DNA from: UBA11704 sp964491805
GTDB lineage: Bacteria > Patescibacteriota > Minisyncoccia > Phycocordibacterales > UBA5272
NCBI GenBank assembly: GCA_964491805.1
Contig: CAZBGU010000001.1
Coordinates: forward strand, 62,001-126,000
DNA: 64,000 bases
Direction of reading: 5' to 3'
Shown: piece by piece, positions 1 to 8,133 of the stretch
How the letters are laid out: each line of letters begins with the position of its first letter
How positions within the stretch are numbered: the first letter of the stretch is position 1
Made by a program: the position numbers and the translations under genes
The notes under the pieces: generated by a model
What the model was told of the DNA's origin: nothing
Databases searched by the model: none
The model's input: the letters and a program-made list of their open reading frames with translations, nothing else

Positions 1-605
1 CGTATGATATCAGAAATACCTTCTACTGCTTGTTTCAAAACCTCGTCACACATTTCAAATGCTTGCTTCACTGTTGTGTTTTTATCAATGACAGAAAGAA
101 GTCGATCGTTAGGGATTACAATAAGAGCATCTACTTCTTTTTCAAGTTCTTCAAGTCCGCGTTCTGCAAGCTTCATGCGAGAGGCTCCTTCAAAGAAGAA
201 TGGTTTTGTGACAACACCAATAGTTAGGATGCCCTCGTTTTTTGCAACTGAGGCAACAACAGGTGCAGCTCCTGTTCCTGTTCCTCCTCCCATACCACCT
301 GCGATGAACACCATGTCAGCCCCTTTGATGACATCTTGAATTTCTTCACGAGTTTCTTCAGCGGAACGCTTGCCAATTTCTGGGTCCATACCAGCGCCAA
401 GTCCTTTTGTGAGATTTTTACCAATGTGGATTTTTTTCTCTGCGAGCGAATGATGGAGATCTTGTGTATCTGTATTCATTGCCACAAATTCAACTCCTTG
501 TAGTTTGGAATTGATCATGTGGTTAAGCGCTCCTTTTCCTGAACCTCCGATACCAATTACTTTGATACGTGCGAAGCTTTCAATTTCTGGGTTTACTTTT
601 GCCAT
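1..605 (-). CDS. ftsZ: Cell division protein FtsZ, N-terminal part (cut by window edge)
   Basis: Tubulin-like GTPase that polymerises into the division ring at mid-cell. Translation from the ATG at 605 gives an N-terminal nucleotide-binding domain. The G1 loop reads GIGGSGKGALNHMI near residues 14-27, and the tubulin signature GGGTGTGAAP lies near residue 105. Only about 201 residues are present, because the gene runs off the left edge on the minus strand; the GTPase T7 loop and the C-terminal tail are outside the window. It lies downstream of ftsA, about 105 bp away, with its own promoter-like sequence in the gap (640-668). The order rpsU, ybeY, ftsA, ftsZ on one strand is a compact division/translation block. 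The family call is secure. Confidence 0.97.
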   Translation of the reverse strand, partial: MAKVNPEIESFARIKVIGIGGSGKGALNHMINSKLQGVEFVAMNTDTQDLHHSLAEKKIHIGKNLTKGLGAGMDPEIGKRSAEETREEIQDVIKGADMVFIAGGMGGGTGTGAAPVVASVAKNEGILTIGVVTKPFFFEGASRMKLAERGLEELEKEVDALIVIPNDRLLSVIDKNTTVKQAFEMCDEVLKQAVEGISDII

Positions 606-639
606 AAGGGGTTTGGTGTCATTACATTACTATACAGTA

Positions 640-668
640 ACTATACCAACTTGGAGGCATTTTTGCAA
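640..668 (-). promoter_or_regulatory. Promoter upstream of ftsZ
   Basis: Read on the minus strand there is a TTGCAA -35 (663-668), a 17-bp spacer and a TATAGT -10 (640-645). The leader to the ftsZ ATG at 605 would be about 28 nt. Motif-based call only. Confidence 0.5.
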
Positions 669-710
669 AGGGGGTAGTCTTGCTTAAATATATTAAAAAA
701 TCCTTATTTA

Positions 711-1859
711 TTAAGGTAAAAATTGAGAAATAACTTTTTTGACACGAATGAAAAATGATGTTAGTAGCTCCTTAAAAGCATCTTTTTCTGTATCATGTGG
801 AGCAAGGAATGTTAGACCATAACTTCGTGCCCAACTGCTGTCCTTAAGCATATCGCCTGTAATTTTTGTGAGTTCATTCGTTGTAACTTTTATAGGTAGA
901 CGAAGTTCATTTCTAAAAATAAATTCTAAGCGCGGAACGAGTGACGATGCACCACTTACGACAATGCCTGCAGGAAGCAGTTCGGAGCGCTGTATGCGCA
1001 TGAGCTCTTTTGTAATTTTTGTACATAGGTCTTCGAGACGCGCTTCGATGATTTCCTCTACTTTTCGTTTTGAGTAAGGGGAAAGAGATCTCCCACATTT
1101 TACTTCTTCGGCTTCCTCAAGTGTAATCTTCATACCAAGTGCAATATCCTTTGTAATGTCATCACCTCCTACTGGAATTGTTGAAACAAGTAGCGGAATA
1201 TTTTTTTCGTACACAAGAAGTGAAGTGACCGCCTGTCCAATATTGATGAGTGCGACACCAGCTATCTTCTGTTTTTTTGTAAGAAGTGGAATACTTTCGG
1301 CAATTGGTCCAGCAACAATATCCGTAATTCGTACGTCAGCGTCCTCAAGTGTTCTCTTGAGTACATTCATGCATTGGAGAGGGTAGGTTACAAAGAGTGT
1401 TTTTGTTTCTAGTTTGTTGCCGCGTACACCGATGATGTTTCCTTGAATCTTGTTGCCGTCTACTTTGTAATCCATAGGTATTGCATGCACAATAGACTTG
1501 TTGCGAATATCTGGGATAGCACGGTTCCCATCTTTAATTGAGTTTTCTATATCGAGGTCAGTGATCGATGCATCTCCACGTGACACTTGTGCATAGCCGT
1601 TTGTGTGATGTGATGAGAGTCCGACTGCACCAAGAGAGATAAGTGTATAAAGGGTTTCAGTATCAGATTGCTCCTCAAGCGAAATGATCGCATCGGTGAT
1701 TGCGCGTGAAATTTCTTTTTCATCAACAATATTACCTCTATCAACTCCGTCAATTGATTTTTTGTAAGTAGCAACGACGACTGGGTATTTCACTCCTTCG
1801 CGCCGAACAGCTCCGATTGCGCGGAGGTTGCCAGAGCCTATATCTATACCCACAATCAT
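711..1859 (-). CDS. ftsA: Cell division protein FtsA
   Basis: Actin-fold ATPase that tethers FtsZ filaments to the inner face of the membrane. The protein is 382 residues from the ATG at 1859. It opens with the phosphate-1 motif IVGIDIGSGN, carries the SHS2 insertion region in the first third, and has an actin-type phosphate-2/adenosine region around GIVVSGASSL. The last residues (FIRVKKVISQFLP) look like the amphipathic membrane-targeting helix. An upstream in-frame extension to 1937 is rejected, because it would run into ybeY and the conserved fold begins at the chosen ATG. The gene starts 10 bp after the ybeY stop, so the two are probably cotranscribed, with ftsZ following. Confidence 0.93.
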   Translation of the reverse strand: MIVGIDIGSGNLRAIGAVRREGVKYPVVVATYKKSIDGVDRGNIVDEKEISRAITDAIISLEEQSDTETLYTLISLGAVGLSSHHTNGYAQVSRGDASITDLDIENSIKDGNRAIPDIRNKSIVHAIPMDYKVDGNKIQGNIIGVRGNKLETKTLFVTYPLQCMNVLKRTLEDADVRITDIVAGPIAESIPLLTKKQKIAGVALINIGQAVTSLLVYEKNIPLLVSTIPVGGDDITKDIALGMKITLEEAEEVKCGRSLSPYSKRKVEEIIEARLEDLCTKITKELMRIQRSELLPAGIVVSGASSLVPRLEFIFRNELRLPIKVTTNELTKITGDMLKDSSWARSYGLTFLAPHDTEKDAFKELLTSFFIRVKKVISQFLP

Positions 1860-1869
1860 TTCTCTTCTG

Positions 1870-2268
1870 TTATTTGCCACGGAAAAATTTGTTAAGATAC
1901 TTATCTTCAAGTCCCTCCATTGTACTACCATGATCATGTCCTTTCAAATGAAGGCACCCATGAACAAAAAGGAGATGAAGAAACTTGATGTATGTCATTT
2001 CGAACTTCGCTGCATCGCGACGTGCTGTTGCAAGTGATATGTATATTTCTCCTTCGTGTGCATCAAGTGGAAAAGACAAGATGTTGGTCGGGTAATCCTT
2101 GTTGCGGTATATTTTATTTCTCTCTTGTGATTCTTTTTGTGTACAAAACACTACAGTAAGTACATATTTTTTTCCAAGCAGTGTTTCTTTTATTACTTTG
2201 TATGGAATCTCTGGAAGTTGACCGCGTTTTCGTAGTATGGTTAGATTGTCGTGTTCTTGGAGTGACAT
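1870..2268 (-). CDS. ybeY: Endoribonuclease YbeY (rRNA maturation factor)
   Basis: Single-strand-specific metal-dependent RNase involved in 16S rRNA 3'-end maturation and ribosome quality control. The protein is 132 residues, slightly shorter than the usual 150 or so. The diagnostic zinc motif H-x3-H-x5-H is visible as HGCLHLKGHDH near residues 104-114. The TNILSFP segment typical of the family lies near residues 61-67. It is followed after 10 bp by ftsA. The upstream gap to rpsU holds a strong inverted repeat, so ybeY probably has its own promoter. Confidence 0.94.
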   Translation of the reverse strand: MSLQEHDNLTILRKRGQLPEIPYKVIKETLLGKKYVLTVVFCTQKESQERNKIYRNKDYPTNILSFPLDAHEGEIYISLATARRDAAKFEMTYIKFLHLLFVHGCLHLKGHDHGSTMEGLEDKYLNKFFRGK

Positions 2269-2340
2269 AGTGTGAATTATAGTCTATAAAGCTTCCAAAG
2301 TCGAAACGGTACAGGGTGTGATGGCTATTATCTGGCAGCT

Positions 2341-2401
2341 AAAAGTCCATAAAGTTTTTTGAATAATATGCGGACATATTTTGCAAACTTTATGGACTTT
2401 T
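2341..2401 (-). terminator. Nested inverted repeat after rpsU
   Basis: A perfect 17-bp inverted repeat has arms at 2341-2357 and 2385-2401. The 27-nt loop contains a second small palindrome, AATATG-CGGA-CATATT. It sits directly downstream of rpsU on the minus strand. The arms end in runs of T, so it probably terminates rpsU transcription. The nested second hairpin is unusual for a simple terminator. Confidence 0.65.
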
Positions 2402-2410
2402 AGGTTTTTG

Positions 2411-2659
2411 TTATCTTCGGCCTTTCTTTCGTTCAACAACTTTACCCATTCTCTTATCTTCCTCATACTTGGCGAGGTTTGCAAGTTTTTTTAGCTTCGC
2501 TCGCTTTGTCTTAAGTTCAGAAAGTGGACGGTCGTTATAACGAATACCTCGAACACGAGGGAGAACCCCCGATTCCTGAACACGCTTCTGGAAGCGACGA
2601 ACAAGAGAAAGTGCGTTTTCATTAGAGTTCTTCTTTACTTCTACGTTTACGTTTGACAT
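2411..2659 (-). CDS. rpsU: 30S ribosomal protein bS21
   Basis: Small basic ribosomal protein that binds near the anti-Shine-Dalgarno end of 16S rRNA. The 82-residue product from the ATG at 2659 begins MSNVNVEVKKNSNENALSLV and contains the family core RRFQKRVQESGVL, followed by a strongly basic tail (ERKKGRR). A seven-residue upstream extension in frame is ignored, because the family starts at this methionine. A TAGAAT -10-like box preceded by TG lies 11 nt before the start codon, so the leader is short or absent. Confidence 0.93.
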   Translation of the reverse strand: MSNVNVEVKKNSNENALSLVRRFQKRVQESGVLPRVRGIRYNDRPLSELKTKRAKLKKLANLAKYEEDKRMGKVVERKKGRR

Positions 2660-2700
2660 ATGTAGGCACCATTCTACCATACTATTTTATAAAAACAAAG

Positions 2701-2720
2701 TGCACAGCCTGAGCTGTGCA
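2701..2720 (-). terminator. Terminator of the alpha-CTD-like gene
   Basis: The 8-bp perfect stem TGCACAGC/GCTGTGCA has a 4-nt loop. On the minus strand it is followed by CTTTGTTTTTATA, a classic rho-independent terminator placed 37 bp after the stop of the gene at 2757. Confidence 0.85.
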
Positions 2721-2756
2721 ACTGTTGCTATTTCGACACTGGAGTAGGCCTGTCGG

Positions 2757-3116
2757 TTATCGTGTGGAAGCCCAGGTCTCTCCTCTTTCCGCCAGAGCGT
2801 CTCTTATTTCATTCAACGCTCTTCGTCCGAGATCGGGCATCCTCAATAAGTCGGTCTCGGTTCTCCTCTTGAGTTCACCGATGGTGTGAATACCGTTGTC
2901 CAAAAGAATTCCGACCGTTCTTTCGTTTAGGCCTGGCAAGACCGAAACAGGAAGGTCGTCTTCATCGGGTGAATGTGTCTGATCGCCATCTGCTGGTGAG
3001 CGCATCATCTGAACGAGATGAGCTCTTCTTTTCGAAAGCGACTCTATTTGCCTACTGATGTAGGCGATTTTGGAAAGAACTATGTCTTTCCGATCTTTTG
3101 CCTTTCTCGTTGCCAT
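2757..3116 (-). CDS. Free-standing RNA polymerase alpha C-terminal-domain-like protein
   Basis: 119 residues. Residues 1-40 are basic and predicted helical (MATRKAKDRKDIVLSKIAYI...). An acidic linker follows (residues 44-54). Residues 56-112 match the helix-hairpin-helix fold of the RNA polymerase alpha C-terminal domain: LPGLNERTVGILLDNGI, then HTIGELKRRTETDLLRMPDLG and RRALNEIRDAL. In RpoA this domain binds UP elements and activators. The position equivalent to the key DNA-contact arginine does not look conserved, so DNA binding is uncertain. The gene is GC-richer than its neighbours, has a plausible SD (AAGGA) about 14 nt before the ATG, and has its own terminator. It may be a transcription modulator, but its partner is unknown. 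Confidence 0.75.
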   Translation of the reverse strand: MATRKAKDRKDIVLSKIAYISRQIESLSKRRAHLVQMMRSPADGDQTHSPDEDDLPVSVLPGLNERTVGILLDNGIHTIGELKRRTETDLLRMPDLGRRALNEIRDALAERGETWASTR

Positions 3117-3192
3117 AGAGGCTCACTTTCCTTGTGTGGTTTGTCAACGTGCCCAGTTAAGGAGCATAGGACATTAATCTATAACATAATAG

Positions 3193-3213
3193 TTGATAAG
3201 TAAAGTTTATCAA
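3193..3213. promoter_or_regulatory. Palindrome in the promoter region of the alpha-CTD-like gene
   Basis: The perfect inverted repeat TTGATAA-N7-TTATCAA lies between hisS and the alpha-CTD-like gene. No T tract follows on either strand, so it is not a terminator. On the minus strand its first half can serve as a -35 (TTGATA), with TATGTT/TATAGA downstream. It is a candidate operator. Confidence 0.4.
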
Positions 3214-3246
3214 ACTTTTTTGTTATCCGTGTCTGCCTTCCTTCTT

Positions 3247-4575
3247 CTATTTGAGATGCTTGATATAGTCGGTAAGTGCATCTATCTTCACGGTATCTTG
3301 CGAGCGCGTTGCCATATTGCGAACGATCACAGTGTTGTCCATTGCTTCTTTTTGGCCAAAAATAATACAGTATGGGACCTCCATCTTTTCTGCCTGTGAA
3401 AGCTGTGTTCCAAGTGAGTCTTTCGATATTGATTGGTAAACAGGTATTCTGTTTTTGCGGAGTGTCTCCATAATGCAGAGACTCTTTAGTTTTGCTTCGA
3501 ATCCAAGTTGAATAAAGTAAACTTTCGGAGTCTTCATGATGCGGGGTGCGATGGCCTTGCATTCAGGGAACATCATAATGCGTTCCATGCTGAGACCAGT
3601 GCCGATTGCCGGTACGTCTTTTTTGCTTCCCATCATTTTGCCTAGATTGTCATATCTACCTCCGCCGGTTATTGTTAACTCTTTTTCTTTTCCATTCTCA
3701 TCGATATCAATTTTGATAACCTCAAAAACTGTTCTTGTGTAATAACTTTGTCCACGAACGAGCGAGTTGTTGACACGATACTGTATACCCATTTCTTCTA
3801 GGTATTGAAGTACTTCTTTAAAGTGACTACGTGCATCGTTAGATAGATACGAAAGAGATGAAGGGGCGTTGTCCTTAAATGGTTGACACTGCTCTTGTTT
3901 ACAATCGAGAAGACGAAGGGGATTTGTTTTTATTCGTTCAACACAGTCTTTACAGAGACCTTCGAGATGTTTTTTGTAGTAGTTAACAAGTTCCTTTACA
4001 AAAGCCGGCCTTGTTTCTTTGTCTCCCATTGAGTTGATGTCAACGATTAGATCTTTGAACCCATATTCTTCGAGAATGGTGGTAAGCGTGCGGATCACAA
4101 GGGCGTCCGCAATTGATTTTGATGTTCCCAGGATTTCAAGATTGAATTGCCTAAACTGTCGCCATCGTCCACGCTGTGGTTTGTCATGACGGAATGTTTG
4201 TCCGTATGAGTAAAGCATAACTGGTTGAGGGAGTGTCTGCATTCCGTGCTCTAGGTACGCACGCATAACTCCGGCGGTGTATTCTGGTCGCATTGCGAGC
4301 TTCTCACCACCTTTCGTCTTGAATGTATACATCTCTTTGTCGATAATGTCTGTGCCTTCTCCGATTGCAGAAACGAAGACTTCTTCATGTTCAAGTATTG
4401 GGGTTTCGATTGGCTTGAATCCATAGTACACAGCAACTTCTTGTGCCTTTTCAAAAAGACCTTGGAATGAATAGTATCGATCACCAACGAGGTCCTCCAT
4501 CCCTTTAAGTGACATTGGCAATTCTTTCTTTAGTTGTTTTTCATTTTCATTCATACAGTTTACAGAGATGTCCAT
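3247..4575 (-). CDS. hisS: Histidyl-tRNA synthetase
   Basis: Class II aminoacyl-tRNA synthetase that charges tRNA-His. The protein is 442 residues, close to the usual 420-450. Motif 2 is visible in GQTFRHDKPQRGRWRQF. The histidine-specific loop HisA appears as LVRGQSYYTRTVFE (canonical LVRGLDYYTRTVFE), HisB as TGGGRYDNLG, and motif 3 as AIGTGLSMERI. A C-terminal anticodon-binding domain covers about the last 95 residues. The start overlaps the end of the lepB region closely (9-bp gap), so lepB and hisS are likely one transcript. The ATG at 4575 gives a short extension before the conserved core; ATG codons at 4554 or 4515 are possible alternatives. Confidence 0.95.
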   Translation of the reverse strand: MDISVNCMNENEKQLKKELPMSLKGMEDLVGDRYYSFQGLFEKAQEVAVYYGFKPIETPILEHEEVFVSAIGEGTDIIDKEMYTFKTKGGEKLAMRPEYTAGVMRAYLEHGMQTLPQPVMLYSYGQTFRHDKPQRGRWRQFRQFNLEILGTSKSIADALVIRTLTTILEEYGFKDLIVDINSMGDKETRPAFVKELVNYYKKHLEGLCKDCVERIKTNPLRLLDCKQEQCQPFKDNAPSSLSYLSNDARSHFKEVLQYLEEMGIQYRVNNSLVRGQSYYTRTVFEVIKIDIDENGKEKELTITGGGRYDNLGKMMGSKKDVPAIGTGLSMERIMMFPECKAIAPRIMKTPKVYFIQLGFEAKLKSLCIMETLRKNRIPVYQSISKDSLGTQLSQAEKMEVPYCIIFGQKEAMDNTVIVRNMATRSQDTVKIDALTDYIKHLK

Positions 4576-4583
4576 TTTATAAT

Positions 4584-5312
4584 TTATTTACTAAAAGAAT
4601 ATTTTCCTGGCTCATATCCAATCTTTTTAAATGGATATACACGAAACAAAACTTGACCCTTAATATTAACCTCATCGAGTGCCCCCCAATCACGACTATC
4701 GTAACTTTGGGCTCTGTTGTCACCCATTACAAAATAATGATGTTCATCAAGAGTTATATCAACTTCTTTTGAGACTTCTTTATATGTTACGAATGGTTCC
4801 TCGAGAATGAAGCCATTTGGATTTTCTTTGTTATAAATTGTAGTTACGCCATGTTTTACAGTGACGCGCTCCCCGGGGAGTCCAATAACACGTTTAATAA
4901 GGTGTTTGCCTTCATATGGGTTATTATTATTTTCATAAAGTTTAAAAATCATAATATCTCCACGCTCTGGTCTTTTTATATGATAAGAAAGTTTGTCAAC
5001 GAGAAGAAACTCCTGATTGTGGTACGTGTTTAGCATTGAAGCGCCATCAACAATAAATGGTTGAACTAGGAATGCTTGGACTAGCTTCACAAGGATGATG
5101 ATGCTAATGATCCAAATGAGAAGAGACGAAGGCTCCTCGTCTTCCTCAAGGAGTTTGATACGAACAAGAATATCTCGCGCGGCAGGTGAGATGATTGCAA
5201 TACAAAGTGCAATAATAATTAGAGCAAGAATCCCGAAGATGGTTATCGAAACTGGATTCTGGGTCATATCAGAAAGTGTACTGAGAGTGACGTCGGTGAT
5301 AGAAGAAAACAT
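4584..5312 (-). CDS. lepB: Signal peptidase I
   Basis: Membrane serine protease that removes N-terminal signal peptides. Two hydrophobic segments (about residues 22-45 and 65-83) precede the periplasmic-type catalytic domain. The nucleophile box reads VDGASMLNTY, the lysine general-base box HLIKRVIGLPGE, and the conserved box 3 MGDNRAQSYDSRDWG. The protein is 242 residues from the ATG at 5312. A TTG at 5351 would add 13 residues, and no clear Shine-Dalgarno decides between them. A likely export partner for the secreted proteins in this window, it is probably cotranscribed with hisS. Confidence 0.9.
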   Translation of the reverse strand: MFSSITDVTLSTLSDMTQNPVSITIFGILALIIIALCIAIISPAARDILVRIKLLEEDEEPSSLLIWIISIIILVKLVQAFLVQPFIVDGASMLNTYHNQEFLLVDKLSYHIKRPERGDIMIFKLYENNNNPYEGKHLIKRVIGLPGERVTVKHGVTTIYNKENPNGFILEEPFVTYKEVSKEVDITLDEHHYFVMGDNRAQSYDSRDWGALDEVNIKGQVLFRVYPFKKIGYEPGKYSFSK

Positions 5313-5522
5313 TGTGAGTCTCAGTATATAGATAAGAGATACATCACGCAACTTTTTTGATTAATGATAGTTTGATTACTCTAGAGTCGAAGATAAGAAG
5401 GGATTGAAATAAGTAAGTTGTTTTGTTTTTATGTTTTAATCTTGACTAAGACATATACGTACCTAATTTGTTTATGCATGTTTAATAGTAGTTCTACGCT
5501 ACAAGCTTAAGGCTTAAGGTTG

Positions 5523-5528
5523 TATACT
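5523..5528 (+). promoter_or_regulatory. -10 box of pth (leaderless type)
   Basis: TATACT ends 7 nt before the ATG at 5536, so transcription would start at or next to the start codon. No Shine-Dalgarno is present. Confidence 0.65.
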
Positions 5529-5535
5529 AGTCTTA

Positions 5536-6072
5536 ATGATGTACACACTTATTCCACTTGGCAATCCTGGTAACAAATACGCTCATACGCGTCATAATAT
5601 TGCACGTGTCCTTGTTTCGATGATCAAGGATGAAATAATGAAGATCGAGCATTGTGAAATAATGATTCCAAATACGTTTATGAATGAAAGTGGTATTGCT
5701 GTTAGGGATTATTTGAGGTACCACGCAGGGAGGGAATTGATAGTGGTGTATGATGACAAGGATTTGCCATACGGGACATTTCGCATCTCATACGACAGGG
5801 GAGATGGTGGTCATAATGGTCTTAAAAGTATTATTGAATCACTTCAGAAAAAAGATTTTATACGAGTACGTATCGGTATCGCACCAAAAGATGTTGATGG
5901 CAGGGAAGTAAAAGCACCACACGGTGAAGCAGTCCAAAGGTATGTCCTCGGTACGATACGAGAAGATGAAGAGGCACTTGTTCGATCTATCGCTGCGCGT
6001 GTTTTGAGTGCAATACAAGTGATCGTGACAACAGGGTACAAGAAAGCTATGGAAGTTTATAATGCTAGCTAG
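5536..6072 (+). CDS. pth: Peptidyl-tRNA hydrolase
   Basis: Releases peptides from prematurely dissociated peptidyl-tRNA in the cytoplasm. The protein is 178 residues, slightly shorter than the E. coli enzyme. The family motifs appear in order: LGNPGNKYAHTRHNIA (with the catalytic histidine in TRHN), PNTFMNESG, DDKDLPYGTFRI and GDGGHNGLKSI. Two adjacent ATGs (5536, 5539) could both serve. The -10 box sits 7 nt upstream, so the mRNA is probably leaderless. The gene is divergent from lepB. Confidence 0.95.
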   Translation: MMYTLIPLGNPGNKYAHTRHNIARVLVSMIKDEIMKIEHCEIMIPNTFMNESGIAVRDYLRYHAGRELIVVYDDKDLPYGTFRISYDRGDGGHNGLKSIIESLQKKDFIRVRIGIAPKDVDGREVKAPHGEAVQRYVLGTIREDEEALVRSIAARVLSAIQVIVTTGYKKAMEVYNAS

Positions 6073-6133
6073 CAGTAGAGGGAGTGTGTATACTATAGAA
6101 TATTAGTCGGTTACAATAAAAACTATATATCCT

Positions 6134-6661
6134 ATGCTAAGTCCTCTACATCAAAGCCCAAACCCAGACAATATTACTCGTGCTTCACGTGAAGTTAACG
6201 CGGGGATAGATGAGATACAGGACACTCTTATTGATTTGGGCTTTATAGATAGTGTACACGGCCTGTCCCCTGAAGACTCAAAGGCGATTTTGGTTCGCAA
6301 GAAAATAATCCAAAGGGATCATGTTGTCCCTTCTTCGTTAGCAACAAGTCTTGCTTATATTGATAGAATGTTAGTGGTTCAGAAAGATAATAGCAGCACA
6401 GTGGAAAAATTATTAGCTACCGTTGATAGTAGTTTTGTATCTCTCCTTATTGGCGATGATCTTTTAGCAAAGAACGAAGAGTTTATGACAACAGTCGTAA
6501 ACGCAATTCCTGTGGAATATAAAACAGGAAAGTATGTTGCTTTCTCAGATGCTCTTTTTTCAGCAATAGAGAGACGTAAAGCTAGTGTAACCTCCGAATT
6601 GTTTGGGACAATCGATGGTAATGGTGTTGCTACTATTATGCGTCCAGAAGATTCTAACTAA
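6134..6661 (+). CDS. Hypothetical protein, 175 aa
   Basis: I do not recognise this protein. It is soluble-looking, acidic and mostly helical in composition, with no signal peptide, membrane segment or cysteine. The segment SREVNAGIDEIQDTLIDLGF near residues 18-37 looks like an amphipathic helix. It follows pth by about 60 bp with TATACT (6089-6094) and TACAAT (about 6112) boxes between, so it may have its own promoter. Codon use is like its AT-rich neighbours, which supports it being a real gene. Confidence 0.6.
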   Translation: MLSPLHQSPNPDNITRASREVNAGIDEIQDTLIDLGFIDSVHGLSPEDSKAILVRKKIIQRDHVVPSSLATSLAYIDRMLVVQKDNSSTVEKLLATVDSSFVSLLIGDDLLAKNEEFMTTVVNAIPVEYKTGKYVAFSDALFSAIERRKASVTSELFGTIDGNGVATIMRPEDSN

Positions 6662-6703
6662 AAACTAAATACAACATAGACAGTATTGAATAAGAAAGGA
6701 AAA

Positions 6704-6723
6704 GGGCCCCGCGATTGGGGCCC
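6704..6723 (-). terminator. Terminator of the 54-aa gene
   Basis: GGGCCCC/GGGGCCC is a 7-bp stem with a 6-nt loop. On the minus strand it is followed by TTTTCCTTTCTTATT. It lies 6 bp after the stop of the small gene at 6730. Confidence 0.85.
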
Positions 6724-6729
6724 GTTCGG

Positions 6730-6894
6730 TCAATGGAGTGACACTCTCCGTTGTGCCGCAGCAAGTTCCTCTCGAAACTTTTTTGCAAACACCCGGAGCC
6801 TCCGATCTTCCTCGGTGGTCAGCTCAACTCGGAGAGTTGAGCGTCTGGTATCTCTCTTGCAGCCCAAGGATTTGGGCGGTGGTTTTTTGTCCAC
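6730..6894 (-). CDS. Small basic protein, ribbon-helix-helix-like, 54 aa
   Basis: A GTG-initiated gene of 54 codons reading MDKKPPPKSLGCKRD..., then STLRVELTTEEDRRLRVFA and KKFREELAAAQRRVSLH. The pattern of a short basic beta-like strand (TLRVEL) followed by two charged helices resembles the ribbon-helix-helix DNA-binding fold, but the match is by eye only. Support for expression is good: a perfect AAGGAG Shine-Dalgarno sits 8 nt before the GTG, a TTGACA -35-like hexamer is at 6947-6952, and a strong terminator follows the stop. The gene is clearly GC-richer than the flanking genes and belongs to the SD-led class seen across the window. Confidence 0.7.
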   Translation of the reverse strand: MDKKPPPKSLGCKRDTRRSTLRVELTTEEDRRLRVFAKKFREELAAAQRRVSLH

Positions 6895-6971
6895 GGCGGT
6901 TCTCCTTGGTTGAAGGTATTTTATTTTTACTATAATTGGTTTACTTTGTCAAGTTTTTATGATTAGTCAGG

Positions 6972-7008
6972 ATACAACAAACGCGACCGGAGGTCGCGTT
7001 TGTTGTAT
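6972..7008 (-). terminator. Long-stem hairpin after the S1 gene
   Basis: A perfect 17-bp stem (arms 6972-6988 and 6992-7008) has loop GGA. It is downstream of the minus-strand S1 gene and upstream of the 54-aa gene's promoter. The outer stem is AT-rich with T runs, so it can act as a terminator. Confidence 0.75.
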
Positions 7009-7042
7009 TTTGTTGCTTTAGAATTTTGTAAACAGTTGGCAG

Positions 7043-8122
7043 CTATGCCTTCTTCTCACCGTAGGTAAGAGTCATCCTCTCCTCATTTGCATCAAAGAGG
7101 GTGATAGAGAACTTGTAACTCTTCCCAAGTGATAGTGTTGCACGAAGTGCAGTTTCATCGCCGAAGTCAGAAACGTGCACGAGTCCAGCAACACCTTCCT
7201 CGATAGACACGAGTGCTCCGTGTTTGTTGAACTTGATAACAACACCCTGAACATCGTCACCCTTCTTATACTTCTTCGCTGCCTCCTTCCAAGGATTCTC
7301 CTTAAGCGCCTTGAGTGAGAGAGATATCTTGTTATCCTTCACTTCAATAATTTTTGCTTTCACCTTATCACCAACACGAGCGTGCGCCTTAGTGTCTTCA
7401 ACAAGACCCCAGTCGATTTCACTCTTATGAACAAGACCTTCAACACCGTCGGAAAGTTTAACAAAGATACCGAACTCAACAACACCGGTCACTGTTCCTT
7501 CTACTTCATCGCCAACAACATAGCTTCCCATTGCCACTTCTTTGCTTTCCTTTGTAGTAGATCCTCCGTCTTTTTCTGAGAAAATAAGCTTACCCTCTTT
7601 CGGAATGGCTGAGATGATAGAAACAGAGATACGCTTACCGATAAGTTTCTTGAGTTCACGAAGAATCTTATCTTTATCGCCATCTTCGATACGTGGGTAC
7701 TTGTCTTCCTTAAGCTGTGATGCAGGAAGGAATCCTGACATGCCTTGCCACTCAATGATAAGCCCGCCCTTGTTAGCGTCCTTAACCACAAGGTCCATAA
7801 TACGCTTATCCTTGATAGCCTGCTCTGCGTCATTCCACATAAGTGCCTGGCGAGCTTCCTTGAGCGAAAGTTCTACATAGCCATTTTTGTTCTCACGAAG
7901 AACAATCTTCGCAGAAATAGTATCACCAATGTTGATACGCTTGATAACGTCACGTGCGTTCATGAACTCGATACCATAGATAATACCTGTTCCTGCGATA
8001 CCGAGGTCAACGTAAAGAGCTGACTTCTCGATCGCAACGATAACTCCCTCGATAATATCGTCTTCCTTAAAAATGATTGCATCCACTGCAAATGGAGCAA
8101 CGGTTTCTGTGTTTGTTGTCAT
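7043..8122 (-). CDS. rpsA: S1 RNA-binding domain protein (30S ribosomal protein S1-like)
   Basis: 359 residues from the ATG at 8122 (MTTNTETVAPFAV). Four S1-type OB-fold repeats can be followed: about residues 18-90 (EGVIVAIEKSALYVDLG), 105-185 (degenerate, MSGFLPASQL), 200-275 (VEGTVTGVVEFGIFVKLSDG) and 285-355 (VQGVVIKFNKHGALVSIEEG). S1 proteins bind U-rich single-stranded RNA and help the 30S subunit load mRNA. E. coli S1 has six repeats; four are common in short bacterial S1 versions. A hairpin followed by a U-rich tract lies directly before the start codon (8134-8153), which could give feedback control. Confidence 0.9.
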   Translation of the reverse strand: MTTNTETVAPFAVDAIIFKEDDIIEGVIVAIEKSALYVDLGIAGTGIIYGIEFMNARDVIKRINIGDTISAKIVLRENKNGYVELSLKEARQALMWNDAEQAIKDKRIMDLVVKDANKGGLIIEWQGMSGFLPASQLKEDKYPRIEDGDKDKILRELKKLIGKRISVSIISAIPKEGKLIFSEKDGGSTTKESKEVAMGSYVVGDEVEGTVTGVVEFGIFVKLSDGVEGLVHKSEIDWGLVEDTKAHARVGDKVKAKIIEVKDNKISLSLKALKENPWKEAAKKYKKGDDVQGVVIKFNKHGALVSIEEGVAGLVHVSDFGDETALRATLSLGKSYKFSITLFDANEERMTLTYGEKKA

Positions 8123-8133
8123 AAAAAATAAAT

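Noticed and set aside
6686..6913. Plus-strand frame through 6686-6913
   Set aside because: It starts at TTG, crosses the terminator hairpin and lies antisense to the SD-led 54-codon gene, which has better signals.
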